Source of the DNA: Methylococcaceae bacterium
Lineage (GTDB): Bacteria; Pseudomonadota; Gammaproteobacteria; Methylococcales; Methylomonadaceae
Assembly: GCA_030693065.1 (NCBI GenBank)
Contig: JAUYBL010000013.1
Coordinates: 124,001-188,000, forward strand
Direction: 5' to 3'
Length of the DNA: 64,000 nucleotides
Shown in pieces: positions 47,432-57,646 of the stretch; positions within the stretch are counted from its first letter, which is position 1, and every line of letters begins with the position of its first letter. The notes beneath the pieces were generated by a model. That model searched no databases, had not been told where the DNA came from, and worked only from the letters and a program-made list of their open reading frames with translations. Both the position numbers and the translations under genes were made by a program.

Positions 47432-50400
47432 TCATTCCACTCTGACAGAACGAGTTGGATCAATTTCACGGGAATAATACGGAGTGCAATGTAATTTTTT
47501 AACGAAAATTGCCATCATATGAGTTGGCGTTAATGTGCCGTTGGCAAGACCAGCTTCATCTTCTGTATGCACTCTATCGATAAAATCTCTGTCCCATTCG
47601 GATTCTCGATTGAAATTGTGACCAAAGCATCGATCCACAAAAATATCTATTGCACTTCCAAAACCGATGAATTTTTCGCACTGGAATCGCTGTAATAGCA
47701 AAGGCAGAACATCTTGTGCTCGAACTCCTTCAAAACCCTCTTTACTGCAATCCCAATTGTCGTATTTTTTCTCAAGCCTATTTAGTAGCACGTTAAATTT
47801 ATAACTCTCTGGCAACTCTTTCCAAAACTTATTGACGATTTTTAAAGATTCTGGCCAACGCTGATGACCATTTCGCCCAATCATGTCGCTAATTATAAAA
47901 CTACCATTGGCATGAAGAGCATTACTAATTTGGTCAAACAAGTGTTCGAGTCGTGTTACATGATGCAGAGACTGGTTGGCAATGACGCCATCATATTTTT
48001 TTCTTGCAACCCAAGTATTGAAATCGGCCTCCACAAAACTCATGTTGTCTAGCACACCGTTTTCTTTGGCAATCTCTTTACCACGATCAAGCATCACTGG
48101 ATTGATTTCAAGACACTCAAGAATAAAGTCATTAAAACCAGAATTGACTAAATTCTTTGCGACGGACACTTCCAAATCGCAATTCCCCGCACCAACACTT
48201 ATAAAGGTCGCAATTGCGCTACCGGTTCGATTTTTTGCTTCAAATAAATTAGAAGAGAAAAACTGGGCTATCGTACTAAATCCAGCGTCTTTGAATATTG
48301 GTGCCAAGTATTTATTAGACCAATAATGATAAATATCTGGAAGGTCGTGAACGTTTACTTGTTTTTCGTATATTGCTAACTCCTGCTGAATTTTTTTTTG
48401 GTAGGCTTCGTCAATATTGTTAGTTGAGGATTGCTGCGTTTTCTTGTCGACATCGGTTAGTACATTAGAATCGGGAGCATAAAGAGTTAATGGCTTATTA
48501 TTTCGAATAACCTTGATACTCAATCCAGAGAGAATATCAGCCAATATTCTGAATGCCGCCTCAGCTCCCCAAGAGTTTTCCGCAAAAGTTAATCCATTTT
48601 GGCTGATTTTCTCCCATAGGACTTCATCTTGATAAATTTTTACAACAGCATCGGCTAATGCTTTAGCCCCCTCTGCAACCAAAATATTTTCACCATCGGT
48701 TAACAACATACCTTCTGCAGCCAGCGGTGTGGCGACAACCGGTAAACCTACGGCTATCGCTGATCCGATTTTACCTTTAATGCCCGCACCGAAGCGCAGC
48801 GGGGCAACCGAGACACGCATTTTGTCAAGCAGTGGCGTCAGGTCTTCGACAAAACCTGTGATTATGATGTCTTCCGATGCCAATGCTTGTATATCGGCGG
48901 GCGGCTTGCTGCCAACAGCATAGAAGCGGACACCAGGTAGCTGTTTGCGTAGCAAGGGCATTACTTCTGTGACGAAATAATGCACCGCATCGACGTTCGG
49001 AGTGTGCTGATAGCCGCCTACAAAAACAATGTCTCTGCGCTCTGAAAAAGATATACTCGTCCCCTGCACATTCATAATCAATGGGAATACATGAAGTATG
49101 GCATCAGGCAATTCAGCGTGCAGAAGTTCAAACTCGGCGGTGCTATGCACAATTGAAGCGTCGGATGCACGGATGGCTGCCAGCTCGCACTGTTTCATTT
49201 TGTCAGCTTCTTTTTGTTTGACTTTATCTGATTGAAGCTCTGCTTCGCGTGACATTCGCAAAAAGTGCAAGTCTACCGTGTGATAGAGCACTTTGGCTTT
49301 GGGGCAAAACTTGCGAATCATTTTTAAGTGGCGCGTCACCACTCCTGGGCGGAACAGGAATGCTAAGTCATAGCGGTCGCCGCAATCTTTTACGTGCTGT
49401 TCAACGTTAGTGACAAAAGGTGCGTACAACACCTCAATACCAGCTCGTTGCAGTTCCGTAGTGTATTCAGGCATATAGAGAAAGTTGTCTTCAGGGATAA
49501 ATGTCACCTGAAAATCCATCTCACGTAGCAACAGTATTAAGTTGAGTACTGTAATGGAGCCTGCATCCTGGTTCGGAGTGGGGGTACAGTGATCAATCAC
49601 CAGAGCGCGTCGTGTTGCCCGACGATCTTTGGCATTATCTGCATCCATGCCGGCAGGTTGATGGGTTTGTAGGTGCTCTTTCCAACGATCAAAGAGTTTT
49701 TTGCTGTTTTCAATTTGATAGGCTTTTGTGCCTTGTGATGTGTCGGTGCCTGACGTCACTCCCTCATAATGAATCACTGTAGACAACGGTTGATAAATCA
49801 CACGATAGTCACGGGCTCGGATTTTTAATGCAAGGTCTGAATCTTCGCAGTAGGCAGGTAAATATTGTTCGTCAAAACCACCCAATTCTGTAAACAACAC
49901 CTTGGGAACCATGATGGATGCACCTGAGCAATAATCTACTTCTCTGGCATAGTTATAAATGGGAAGGAGTGGGTCTTGGAACCGCCCAAAGTTCCAAGCG
50001 CTGCCATCTTGCCAGATTATGCCTCCAGCTTCTTGTAATCTGCCATCTGGATAAATCAGCTTGGAGCCTACTAATCCGGTTTTCGGGAATTCTTGGAAGG
50101 TTCGCACCAGTTCATCCATCCAGCCCAAAGTAACTTCAGTGTCATTATTCAGGAAGTAAAGATATTCGCCGTTGGCCGCATTAGCCCCGACGTTGCAAGA
50201 ACGAATGAAACCTTGATTTTGTTCGTTGCATATTAGACGGATGCCGTTTACGTTGCTCAATATATTCGCTGAATTATCAGGTGAGCAATCATCTACGACG
50301 ATGATTTCGAAACTGCTCTGCGGAAGATTTATCGCAATTGAAGCTAGGCAGCGTAAAGTGTAATCGACCTTTCCGTAGATTGGAATAATGACAGAAACTA

Positions 50401-52483
50401 GCGGATTTTTTGATAGAGGTATCACTATAGAGCTAGCATAGTCGGAAGAGAATGCTGAGTCTTGCTCCGAGATTTCGTGAGTTGTGTCTTTGTGTGTATT
50501 TGATGTCGGGATACTCAACACCGGAATAGTTGTTTGATGGCTACCGCTTCTTAATAGAATTCCTGGAAAATATTTTGCAAGGAAGTTTCGATGTAACGCT
50601 TTTGTTTGGTAGTCCAGTGGAAGCGCTTGATAGATAGGCTTAATTATCCGAAGAGTTTCCGTTACGTAGCGTTTTGTTTGTTGCTTTGGCGTTGAAACCC
50701 ATCGCCGCGCTTCGCGTAGCGGCAAAGTGAGTCGCCAAGAATTGCTTTTGGTAATTATCAGTAATCGGGTGCGTTCTTCCTTGAGTTCTAGGTCTAATCG
50801 CAAGGCCCATTCACCTCTTCTAACTGTTTCGTCCGAAAGGGTAGCGATATGCCCGTCGTGTTCAGCCAAAGTTTGATTCAGATCATCAATCTGCCTATCT
50901 CGCTCTGCTATGGCCTTGTTGAAGTTAGAGATTTGTTCATCGCGCTCGGCTAGGGCCTGGTTAATGTTGGTGACCTGTTCATTGAGTTCAGTCACCGTTT
51001 GATTCAGACTGCCGAATTGCTCATCGCGTTCTGCTAAGGCTTGGTTGACGTTGGCGATATGCTCATCGCGTTCGGCCAGGGTTTGGTTGACATTGGCGAT
51101 TTGCTCATCGCGTTCAGCCAGAGTTTGGTTGGCGTTGGCGATTTGTTCATCGCGTTCGGCTAGGGTTTGGTTGACGTTGGCGATATGCTCATCGCGTTCA
51201 GCCAGAGTTTGGTTGACGTTGGCGATTTGCTCATCGCGTTCAGCCAGGGTTTGGTTGACGTTGGCGATTTGCTCATCGCGTTCGGCCAGGGTTTGGTTGG
51301 CGTTGGCGATTTGCTCATCGCGTTCAGCCAGGGTTTGGTTGACGTTGGCGATTTGCTCATCACGCTCAGCCACCACACCGTTGAGGTTGTAAATAGCCTC
51401 AGCAGAGAGTCGGCTGCTAGATAGCAATACCTCCCTCATTCTTGCTGCATCCTCTAACGTACTGGGAATACCTTCTTCTTCGTTCAATCCAATTACAAAG
51501 GCTACAGCACGTCGCTGGTCAAGATACTCGCGTGCTGCCAGCAAGCACTCAGCGTCAATATCGTGCTTTCGAAATATTTCCAGTACCTGACCTTCAATGA
51601 TTTGATAAAAGCTGCGTTCTCGCTCAGTAAAAATTGCGCGATGTAGGTTGGCATCACTTAAATCGATAGACGACAAATCTATATGAGCAAGTTTCTGCAG
51701 TATCTGTTCCCGATAATTTATGTTCGAGCTGACCTCATCCATGTCGACTACAACATCGCAATCTTTACGCCCTGTAATATAAGCGTAAAGCCATAGGCCA
51801 AAAAAGAGGCAATAATCGGCTTCAGGTGATATTGGGTGAGCGTAGCTGTAAATTAGTTTTGTCTTGTTGTCATCTCCCGGCAAACACAACAAATCCCGAG
51901 AGTCCATCACTTCCTTTAGAACTGCAGGAAGATTTGGTTGGGAATAGATGAGTCTAGGCGTTGCTGAAATGTAGTTGTCAACTTTGTATGAATACCATTG
52001 ATCCCATGGATTTCTGAGTAAAAATATGTGTTTTGATTGGTAGTTAGCCTTGATCCATTTAACTCTTCCCACAGTTCTGGTGCATTGAAGCACCGGTTTT
52101 CTATGACTACCTTCAATCAAGGTATCGATATATGTTTTTAACTCGGCTGATTTATCATGTGCGTCCATAAAGAACAAATCAAAACTTAGCTTTGGGTTAA
52201 AGGTCTTTTTGATGGCTGGCAACAAATGGGTGTATTCGTCAAAATACCCGCCCGAAAGGAAGTTATGCCTTAGTAGTGCTTTTAACTGCTCCTTTTGCCC
52301 CGTAAGGTTATTCAGTTCAGTAGGGAGAGAGGCAATAACCTCATGCATCGGTTCGTGATATACGTGATAAAGGCCGCTAAGCTTAAGTGCATTATAAAAA
52401 AAAGTGCTTCCGGAACGGAAAAGTGAATGTACAAAGGTGGCCGCAGGCGGCGGGGTTTTTTTAATACTGTGTTTACGATTCAT
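47432..52483 (-). CDS. 1683-residue fusion: sulfotransferase-like, coiled coil, GT2, GT4, methyltransferase
   Basis: Residues 15-290 resemble a sulfotransferase ([15 protein letters not shown] as PAPS loop; [14 protein letters not shown] as the second motif). Residues 371-552 are 13 repeats of 14 residues, consensus [14 protein letters not shown], a coiled coil. [12 protein letters not shown] linker follows, then a GT2 domain (about 695-935; [27 protein letters not shown]), a GT4-like domain (about 962-1310; [33 protein letters not shown]) and a methyltransferase domain (about 1400-1560; [14 protein letters not shown]). It is upstream of none of the other export genes but directly follows wzt. 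It may build and cap the glycan, with the coil setting length; that is inference. Confidence 0.85.
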   Translation of the reverse strand: MNRKHSIKKTPPPAATFVHSLFRSGSTFFYNALKLSGLYHVYHEPMHEVIASLPTELNNLTGQKEQLKALLRHNFLSGGYFDEYTHLLPAIKKTFNPKLSFDLFFMDAHDKSAELKTYIDTLIEGSHRKPVLQCTRTVGRVKWIKANYQSKHIFLLRNPWDQWYSYKVDNYISATPRLIYSQPNLPAVLKEVMDSRDLLCLPGDDNKTKLIYSYAHPISPEADYCLFFGLWLYAYITGRKDCDVVVDMDEVSSNINYREQILQKLAHIDLSSIDLSDANLHRAIFTERERSFYQIIEGQVLEIFRKHDIDAECLLAAREYLDQRRAVAFVIGLNEEEGIPSTLEDAARMREVLLSSSRLSAEAIYNLNGVVAERDEQIANVNQTLAERDEQIANANQTLAERDEQIANVNQTLAERDEQIANVNQTLAERDEHIANVNQTLAERDEQIANANQTLAERDEQIANVNQTLAERDEHIANVNQALAERDEQFGSLNQTVTELNEQVTNINQALAERDEQISNFNKAIAERDRQIDDLNQTLAEHDGHIATLSDETVRRGEWALRLDLELKEERTRLLIITKSNSWRLTLPLREARRWVSTPKQQTKRYVTETLRIIKPIYQALPLDYQTKALHRNFLAKYFPGILLRSGSHQTTIPVLSIPTSNTHKDTTHEISEQDSAFSSDYASSIVIPLSKNPLVSVIIPIYGKVDYTLRCLASIAINLPQSSFEIIVVDDCSPDNSANILSNVNGIRLICNEQNQGFIRSCNVGANAANGEYLYFLNNDTEVTLGWMDELVRTFQEFPKTGLVGSKLIYPDGRLQEAGGIIWQDGSAWNFGRFQDPLLPIYNYAREVDYCSGASIMVPKVLFTELGGFDEQYLPAYCEDSDLALKIRARDYRVIYQPLSTVIHYEGVTSGTDTSQGTKAYQIENSKKLFDRWKEHLQTHQPAGMDADNAKDRRATRRALVIDHCTPTPNQDAGSITVLNLILLLREMDFQVTFIPEDNFLYMPEYTTELQRAGIEVLYAPFVTNVEQHVKDCGDRYDLAFLFRPGVVTRHLKMIRKFCPKAKVLYHTVDLHFLRMSREAELQSDKVKQKEADKMKQCELAAIRASDASIVHSTAEFELLHAELPDAILHVFPLIMNVQGTSISFSERRDIVFVGGYQHTPNVDAVHYFVTEVMPLLRKQLPGVRFYAVGSKPPADIQALASEDIIITGFVEDLTPLLDKMRVSVAPLRFGAGIKGKIGSAIAVGLPVVATPLAAEGMLLTDGENILVAEGAKALADAVVKIYQDEVLWEKISQNGLTFAENSWGAEAAFRILADILSGLSIKVIRNNKPLTLYAPDSNVLTDVDKKTQQSSTNNIDEAYQKKIQQELAIYEKQVNVHDLPDIYHYWSNKYLAPIFKDAGFSTIAQFFSSNLFEAKNRTGSAIATFISVGAGNCDLEVSVAKNLVNSGFNDFILECLEINPVMLDRGKEIAKENGVLDNMSFVEADFNTWVARKKYDGVIANQSLHHVTRLEHLFDQISNALHANGSFIISDMIGRNGHQRWPESLKIVNKFWKELPESYKFNVLLNRLEKKYDNWDCSKEGFEGVRAQDVLPLLLQRFQCEKFIGFGSAIDIFVDRCFGHNFNRESEWDRDFIDRVHTEDEAGLANGTLTPTHMMAIFVKKLHCTPYYSREIDPTRSVRVE
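50828..51373 (-). repeat. 13 tandem 42-bp repeats inside the fusion gene
   Basis: Thirteen in-frame units of 42 bases encode 14-residue coiled-coil repeats. The first eight units (nearest the N-terminal side) are nearly identical at DNA level; the other five are diverged. Near-identity makes them prone to gain or loss of units by slippage without a frameshift. Confidence 0.92.
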
Positions 52484-53802
52484 AAAGCGGCTTCGGAAAT
52501 AGAGAATTCAATTTTTGGGTAGAGCTGCGCGGAACCGCCAACAGTTTCACCATCACGGCCGAGACTTTTGAACAATAAGGTGTCCATTCGACGCTGGAGG
52601 AAAACAAGGCCATCTGCATGGTCACCGGAATGAACCCCACATGTTAGGTAATAAATTCCGGGGCCAAGGTTATTGGTAAGGTTGAACTTTATTTGCAGTT
52701 CGTCGCCCGGAGCATAATCTCGCTGATAAAGTGCTTGATCAGCAGTGTTGGTGCCAAATATGCATATTCCTTCGCGGTTCGTTATCATTATGCCAAAAAC
52801 AGGTTTGGCGACAAACCCTGCAAAGCAAACCCGATATGAAATCACGAACTCCATTCCCGCATTCATAACATTCAGTTTTTGCTGTGACTTGTTGGTCAAG
52901 GTAATGTCTAAAATGGAAACACGACCATCGCCATAAATTTTTTCGCTGCTTGCAAGAAGCTCAGGATCAAGTTGAGCAGGTTCATCATCGAGCTTTTGAT
53001 TAGATGTATTGAGTTTGTTTTTGCCTTTGGACGCACCAAACAAATCCCTCTCATACTCAATGCAAACATCTTTTGCACTGCCGTAGTTGCGCATCGCGCC
53101 TTGGCTTAAATAAATAGCCGCGTTACAAATTTTTTTTACTGTGTCTGTGTCGTGGCTAACAAAGAGCAGCGTTACTCCTGATTGATTTAGTTCATCTATC
53201 CTACGCATACATTTACGCTGAAAAGCTGCATCGCCAACTGCAAGTGCCTCATCAATAACCAGTACTTGTGGCTCGACGTTAATCGCTACTGCAAAGGCCA
53301 GTCTCACGACCATACCGCTCGAATAGGTCTTAACAGGTCGTTCGATAAATTGTTCAATATCTGCAAAAGCAACGATTTCATTGAAACGTGCATCGGTTTC
53401 TTCTTTGCTTAGTCCCAGCACTGCAGCGTTCATATACACATTTTCGCGGCCAGTAAATTCGGGGTTAAAGCCCGAACCCAGCTCCAGCAATGCCGCGATG
53501 CGGCCACTAGTTTGAATGCTGCCGCCCGTCGGGTGCAGTGTGCCGCAGATCATTTGCAACAAAGTTGATTTGCCGCTGCCATTGCGACCGATTATACCTA
53601 CGGTTTCGCCTTTTTTTACTTCGAATGAAATATCCTTAAGCGCCCAAAACTCATTAAAGTATTGCCTAGGTGTTACCCCGACAAGTCTCTGTAAGCGAGG
53701 AGCGACAAACTGTTTGAGCCGGTCGCGTGGGGTGTCGTAAATTTGGTAGCATTTACTGAGGTTTTGGACGCGAATGGCAATATCATCAGAGGACATCAGC
53801 AA
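52480..53802 (-). CDS. wzt: Wzt, polysaccharide ABC exporter ATPase with C-terminal extension
   Basis: The 440-residue protein has an ABC domain (about 1-245) with Walker [10 protein letters not shown], the signature [14 protein letters not shown] and Walker [13 protein letters not shown], and a C-terminal domain (about 290-440) with beta-strand pattern ([33 protein letters not shown]). In E. coli O8/O9a exporters this domain binds the modified glycan end. Its presence suggests that chain termination is recognised before export. It overlaps wzm by 17 bases at the start and the fusion gene by four bases. Confidence 0.94.
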   Translation of the reverse strand: MLMSSDDIAIRVQNLSKCYQIYDTPRDRLKQFVAPRLQRLVGVTPRQYFNEFWALKDISFEVKKGETVGIIGRNGSGKSTLLQMICGTLHPTGGSIQTSGRIAALLELGSGFNPEFTGRENVYMNAAVLGLSKEETDARFNEIVAFADIEQFIERPVKTYSSGMVVRLAFAVAINVEPQVLVIDEALAVGDAAFQRKCMRRIDELNQSGVTLLFVSHDTDTVKKICNAAIYLSQGAMRNYGSAKDVCIEYERDLFGASKGKNKLNTSNQKLDDEPAQLDPELLASSEKIYGDGRVSILDITLTNKSQQKLNVMNAGMEFVISYRVCFAGFVAKPVFGIMITNREGICIFGTNTADQALYQRDYAPGDELQIKFNLTNNLGPGIYYLTCGVHSGDHADGLVFLQRRMDTLLFKSLGRDGETVGGSAQLYPKIEFSISEAAL

Positions 53803-54637
53803 ACCCTTTTCTGGTTTTTTGAAACCAAGCGTAACCTATCCAAGCGATTGTCGTGGCAGTGAATGTGTAAATGCCCAGGCCAAGCCAATCTGGCTGGCGC
53901 CCCCATATCAGCACTTCCCGTGCCTGTTCGATAATAAAGGTGAGGGGGTTGGCCATTAGCCAAGGACGGAATTCTTCTGGTAGCGCTGTCACAGGAAAAA
54001 AAACAGGCGCCAGGAACATCATAACCGTTGTGATGATGCCGATTGTTTGTCCAACATCGCGCAGGAATACGCCCAAGGAAGCCAGTATCCAGCCAAGTCC
54101 AAGGGTAAGAATGATGAGTGGCAGCAACACCAGCGGTGTAAAGATAGCGGTCCAGTGCACATAACTGTTGAAGATAGCAAAGGCGATTAGCAACACACCT
54201 AAGCTGATTAGGCTGTGAAATAGAGCTGCACCCATGCTGATAACAGGGAGTATTTCTAGTGGAAAAACGACTTTTTTGACGTAATTAGCATTGCTAAGAA
54301 TCAAGCTGGGCGCGCGATTTAAAACCTCAGCAAATAGGCCATGCACAATCATACCGACAAACAGCACTACCGCGAACTGGGCTTTGCTCTCTTCACTATC
54401 AACACCCCAGCGGGACTTGAAAATGACTGAGAATACAAAGGTATATACGGTAAGCATCAGCACCGGGTTAAAAAAGGACCAGGCTAAACCCATTGCCGAT
54501 CCTTTATAACGGCCTAAGACTTCGCGTTTGGTCATTTGCGCGATCAGCTGGCGGTTATGCCAGAGACTTCTACCCAGTGCTGCAAGTGATGTAGGTTGCG
54601 GAGCGTGAGGATTGATCGCTGTTTGTGAGTTGCTCAT
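53786..54637 (-). CDS. wzm: Wzm, polysaccharide ABC exporter permease
   Basis: The 283-residue protein has six membrane helices and the ABC-2 pattern (REVLGRYKGSAMGLAWSFFNP, VKKVVFPLEILP, FLRDVGQTIGIITTVMMFLAPVFFP). With Wzt it exports lipid-linked polysaccharide to the periplasm. Its ATG overlaps the stop of the small upstream frame (ATGA). The C terminus overlaps wzt by 17 bases. Confidence 0.94.
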   Translation of the reverse strand: MSNSQTAINPHAPQPTSLAALGRSLWHNRQLIAQMTKREVLGRYKGSAMGLAWSFFNPVLMLTVYTFVFSVIFKSRWGVDSEESKAQFAVVLFVGMIVHGLFAEVLNRAPSLILSNANYVKKVVFPLEILPVISMGAALFHSLISLGVLLIAFAIFNSYVHWTAIFTPLVLLPLIILTLGLGWILASLGVFLRDVGQTIGIITTVMMFLAPVFFPVTALPEEFRPWLMANPLTFIIEQAREVLIWGRQPDWLGLGIYTFTATTIAWIGYAWFQKTRKGFADVL

Positions 54638-54930
54638 TCGATGATTTCTACTTCTGCCAATCGTTTGACATGTTGATCTTTGGGATAGAGGGCAGGTTCG
54701 CCTTGGATGGCCCAGTTTAGGTTAGTAACTACGGTGCTCCAGGCCATGAGATGTGCAAAGATTTTTTGTCTTGAAGTGAACGAGCCAGTGCCAATAACTA
54801 AGTCGCTTAGTTTATCTTTGAGACTCTGAATTCGAAAACTTGGATGATTTTGGTATTGTTTTTTGCTTTGATTAGTTCTGTATGAACTTGTAATCGTCTT
54901 TATTACGATGTAAGGATTATAAGTCTTCAA
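54634..54930 (-). CDS. Small ORF at the head of the exporter genes, unknown function
   Basis: A 98-residue frame whose TGA overlaps the wzm ATG. The basic N-terminal half (SSYRTNQSKKQYQNH) and a C-terminal part (MAWSTVVTNLNWAIQGEPALY) match no family I recognise, and no clear ribosome-binding site is seen. The ATGA overlap supports translation, but it may be a remnant of a longer gene. Moderate to low confidence as a real protein. Confidence 0.35.
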   Translation of the reverse strand: MKTYNPYIVIKTITSSYRTNQSKKQYQNHPSFRIQSLKDKLSDLVIGTGSFTSRQKIFAHLMAWSTVVTNLNWAIQGEPALYPKDQHVKRLAEVEIIE

Positions 54931-55560
54931 TGTCTTATTTCAGGCAATAGGTAATGTAAAAACAACTGAACATTGTAATTTATTCTTGAAATTACTGCAT
55001 TTGTTTAAGCCGAACGATGAGCTTTGAAGCCAAAAGACAAGGCCGCATCTGGTTGGTTTATTGGAGAGGATCATCAGCTAGAAGAGGTCAGTTTGATACC
55101 GGTAAATTTGTTGTATCTCCTGGAGCTGCGGTTGGCCGGTTATTCTTGCAAATCATTGAAGACATTGAGATGTTAAGTTTATGGTGGTTCTGTAATCTTT
55201 AATAACCTTTAAAAATTAAAAAAATAATGAAAATCAGCTTAAAGCAAAAATATATTTAATATATTCGTATAAGAACGTAGGTATTTATGCTTATAAGGTC
55301 ATGTGATTTTTTTGAAGAAATTTTCGATAGGTAATCTGATAAGCAAGAATGCTCGGTCATGCGAATAAGCCAGTTTTAGTGCGATATTTACCAGGCATAA
55401 TTGCAAAGAATAACCATTGGTTATGCAAGTTAAGGTAGGGCAGTCGATGAAAATTGTCTCATTGCTATTTTGATGTCTGCTTGTTTAGCGCAAATAAGTG
55501 AGTGAATTGGTAGCTGTGCTCCTCAAAAAAAACAGTCTAGGTCTAGTTTATTTTTTTTGA
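54931..55560. other. 630-bp AT-rich gap between the glycan cluster and tRNA-Leu
   Basis: Low-GC sequence with scattered short frames (one of 61 codons at 55017-55202) but none with protein-like conservation that I can support. It must hold the minus-strand promoter of the glycan cluster; I found no ops/JUMPStart-like sequence and no consensus promoter good enough to call. Confidence 0.5.
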
Positions 55561-55565
55561 TGCTA

Positions 55566-55571
55566 TATAAT
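55566..55571 (+). promoter_or_regulatory. -10 element of tRNA-Leu
   Basis: A perfect TATAAT 24 bases upstream of the mature tRNA 5' end, followed by GCGCACC, a GC-rich start region typical of stringently controlled stable-RNA promoters. A -35 match is poor. Confidence 0.6.
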
Positions 55572-55595
55572 GCGCACCTCACCAATGATTACAAT

Positions 55596-55682
55596 GCCTC
55601 GGTGGCGAAATTGGTAGACGCAAGGGACTTAAAATCCCTCGTTCGTAAGGACGTGCCGGTTCGACTCCGGCCCGAGGCACCA
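55596..55682 (+). tRNA. tRNA-Leu (anticodon UAA)
   Basis: The 87-base sequence begins GCCTCGG and ends CCGAGGC-A-CCA, a complete acceptor stem with the CCA encoded. The anticodon loop reads ACTTAAAAT with anticodon TAA, a long variable arm follows (CGTTCGTAAGGACG), and the T loop is GGTTCGACTCC. These are class II leucine tRNA features. It carries its own terminator. Confidence 0.98.
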
Positions 55683-55690
55683 TAAAAAAT

Positions 55691-55722
55691 AAGGGCTTAG
55701 GTTTTTAACCAAGCCCTTTTTT
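55691..55722 (+). terminator. Terminator of tRNA-Leu
   Basis: AAGGGCTT pairs with AAGCCCTT around a 12-base AGGTTTTTAACC loop that can itself pair (GGTT/AACC), followed by a run of T residues. Confidence 0.9.
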
Positions 55723-55843
55723 ATTGCCTGAAATTTTACCGGTTACTTCGAGTAATCTTGCCAGCAAGAATTTCTATGACTGTTAGCAATTAACCACCCC
55801 AGCACTTTGTGTTTCTATGCTTTAACGGCGTAAAGGATTAAAC

Positions 55844-57646
55844 ATGGCCGATAACTACGACGATTACAGCCGCGAAGAATTGCTTCGCGAACTTCGCTTG
55901 CGCGACCGGCGGCCTCGCTTTGGCTTGGTGTGGGAGCGTAAAGAGATTGAGCACGAAAAAGCGGTAAATGATGATTTTGTTGCGCTGGATTTTGATCCCG
56001 CCTTGTCTTGTGGCGAGGCGCCTTATCGCAATTTGATTATCGAAGGCGATAACTTTGACGCCTTACGCTATCTGCGCATGACTCATGCCGGTAAGATCAA
56101 ATGCATTTACATCGACCCCCCTTACAACACCGGCAATCGCGATTTTATCTACAACGACCATTTTGTCGACAAGGAAGATGCTTACCGGCATTCCAAGTGG
56201 CTCGAATTTATGTACCGACGCTTGCAATTGGCGCGGGATTTATTGGCAGAGGATGGAGTGATCTTTGTTTCGATTGATGACAACGAGGTGTTTAATCTTG
56301 CGCCATTGATGAATCAGGTGTTCGGGGAGCGGAATTTTATTGCCACAGTCATTTGGCAAAAGGTTTTTTCACCAAAAAACACTGCCATGCACTTTTCAGA
56401 CGATCACGAATATGTGTTGGTTTATGCGATCAATCGTGATGTTTGGCGACCAAACGCTATACCAAGATCGGAAGCGCAAGATAAAGCATATAAAAATCCA
56501 GATAAAGATTCTCGAGGAGCTTGGACATCAGGTGATTGCTCCGCAAGAAATTTTTATAGCGAAGGCACATATCCCATAACGTGTCCTTCGGGGAGAATCA
56601 TAAATGGTCCGCCTCCAGGCAATTATTGGCGTTTTTCTAAGAAGCGACTAGATGAACTTAATGCAGATGATCGAATTTGGTGGGGAAAAGATGGAAATGG
56701 AGTTCCTCGCTTAAAACGTTTTCTTACAGATGTTAAACAAGGCGTGGTTCCTCAAACTCTATGGAAATATGAAGAAGTGGGTCATACGCAAGATGCTAAG
56801 AAAGAAGTTCAGGAAGTCATGCAGTTTGAAGATACCGCTTCCGTGTTTTCTACGCCGAAACCTATTCGTCTGATTGAGCGCATTCTACGCATCGCCACCC
56901 AACCCGACGACATCGTGCTGGATTTCTTCGCCGGTAGCGGCACTACCGCTCACGCCGTGATGAAACTCAACGCCGAAGACGGTGGCAACCGTCGTTTTAT
57001 TTTGGTGTCCAGCACCGAGGCGACTGAAGAGCAAATCCCCCCCAACCCCCCTTTTGCAAAGGGGGGAGTAGATAGTGTTATTGCAAATAACGAAGCAGAT
57101 GACGCGATTACAAAGGGAAAAACACATAATCCTGACGCCAATGAAGAGACAAAAACGCCCCCCTTTGAAAAAGGGGGGCAGGGGGGATTTTCAAATAAAA
57201 ATCTGTGCCGCGATGTCTGCGCTGAACGGGTAAGACGCGTGATACAAGGCTACACGAATAAAAAAGGCGAAGTCGTTGCTGGATTGGGCGGTGGCTTTGC
57301 CTACCTTCGCACTCACCGCCTGCCCGCCGAAACCCTATTCAGCAGCATTCAACATGAAGCTATTTGGACCGCCTTGCAGTTGATTCATGCCGAAAGCTTG
57401 TCGCCGTTTGTGGCCGATGCGCTGATTCAACAAGCCGACCTGGAAAACAGCACGGTTTTATATCTGCCAAAGATTAACGACGCCGTTTTGCAAGCGCTAA
57501 ATACTGTGCTTGTCAGCGCGTTGACATTGGTGGTTTACGCCTGGCAACCGGGCTTATTGAGGCAACATTTTGAGGATGCTCGATTAAGCTTTTTGCCGAT
57601 TCCGCAGTTTCTGGTGGATCGCTTTGGCACTGGGAGTAAGGCATGA
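55844..57646 (+). CDS. Type III-like Mod DNA methyltransferase
   Basis: The 600-residue protein has DPPY at residues 91-94 (DPPYNTGNRDF) ahead of FAGSG at 362-366, the order of a beta-class N6-adenine or N4-cytosine methyltransferase. Type III Mod proteins begin with a YSREELL/GL.W.R segment like the one here. Residues 397-449 are an in-frame insertion (PPFAKGG and PPFEKGGQGG) bounded by palindromes, falling before the conserved NLCRDVCAERVRRVIQG. It overlaps res by four bases (ATGA). The recognition site cannot be read from sequence. Confidence 0.92.
   Translation: MADNYDDYSREELLRELRLRDRRPRFGLVWERKEIEHEKAVNDDFVALDFDPALSCGEAPYRNLIIEGDNFDALRYLRMTHAGKIKCIYIDPPYNTGNRDFIYNDHFVDKEDAYRHSKWLEFMYRRLQLARDLLAEDGVIFVSIDDNEVFNLAPLMNQVFGERNFIATVIWQKVFSPKNTAMHFSDDHEYVLVYAINRDVWRPNAIPRSEAQDKAYKNPDKDSRGAWTSGDCSARNFYSEGTYPITCPSGRIINGPPPGNYWRFSKKRLDELNADDRIWWGKDGNGVPRLKRFLTDVKQGVVPQTLWKYEEVGHTQDAKKEVQEVMQFEDTASVFSTPKPIRLIERILRIATQPDDIVLDFFAGSGTTAHAVMKLNAEDGGNRRFILVSSTEATEEQIPPNPPFAKGGVDSVIANNEADDAITKGKTHNPDANEETKTPPFEKGGQGGFSNKNLCRDVCAERVRRVIQGYTNKKGEVVAGLGGGFAYLRTHRLPAETLFSSIQHEAIWTALQLIHAESLSPFVADALIQQADLENSTVLYLPKINDAVLQALNTVLVSALTLVVYAWQPGLLRQHFEDARLSFLPIPQFLVDRFGTGSKA
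57032..57191 (+). mobile_element. Inverted G/C-rich palindromic element inserted in frame in mod
   Basis: A 36-37 base unit (57032-57068: AAATC, C-run, CAACCCCCC, TTTTGCAAA, G-run) recurs in inverted form at 57156-57191. Each unit is itself palindromic. The 160-base segment between and including them keeps the mod frame open. Similar NPPFAKGG-type sequences are dispersed in genomes of cyanobacteria and Proteobacteria. Flanking target duplication is not evident. Confidence 0.75.

Noticed and set aside
50828-51373. Tandem repeats considered as a CRISPR array
   Set aside because: Repeats are directly adjacent 42-base units without unique spacers and lie in frame within a gene; no cas genes are nearby.
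51045-51392. Plus-strand frame of 115 codons made of repeated units opposite the coiled-coil region
   Set aside because: It is a by-product of the 42-bp periodicity of the real minus-strand gene, which keeps several frames free of stops.
55017-55202. 61-codon plus-strand frame in the gap before tRNA-Leu
   Set aside because: No ribosome-binding site, no recognisable family and no operon context; likely chance.
54931-55595. ops/JUMPStart element expected upstream of a long glycan operon
   Set aside because: I looked for GGCGGTAG-type sequence on the minus strand and found none.
57036-57066. C/G tracts in mod as an established phase-variation switch
   Set aside because: Tracts are only 6-7 bases, shorter than typical phase-variable runs; kept only as a side remark in the mod finding.
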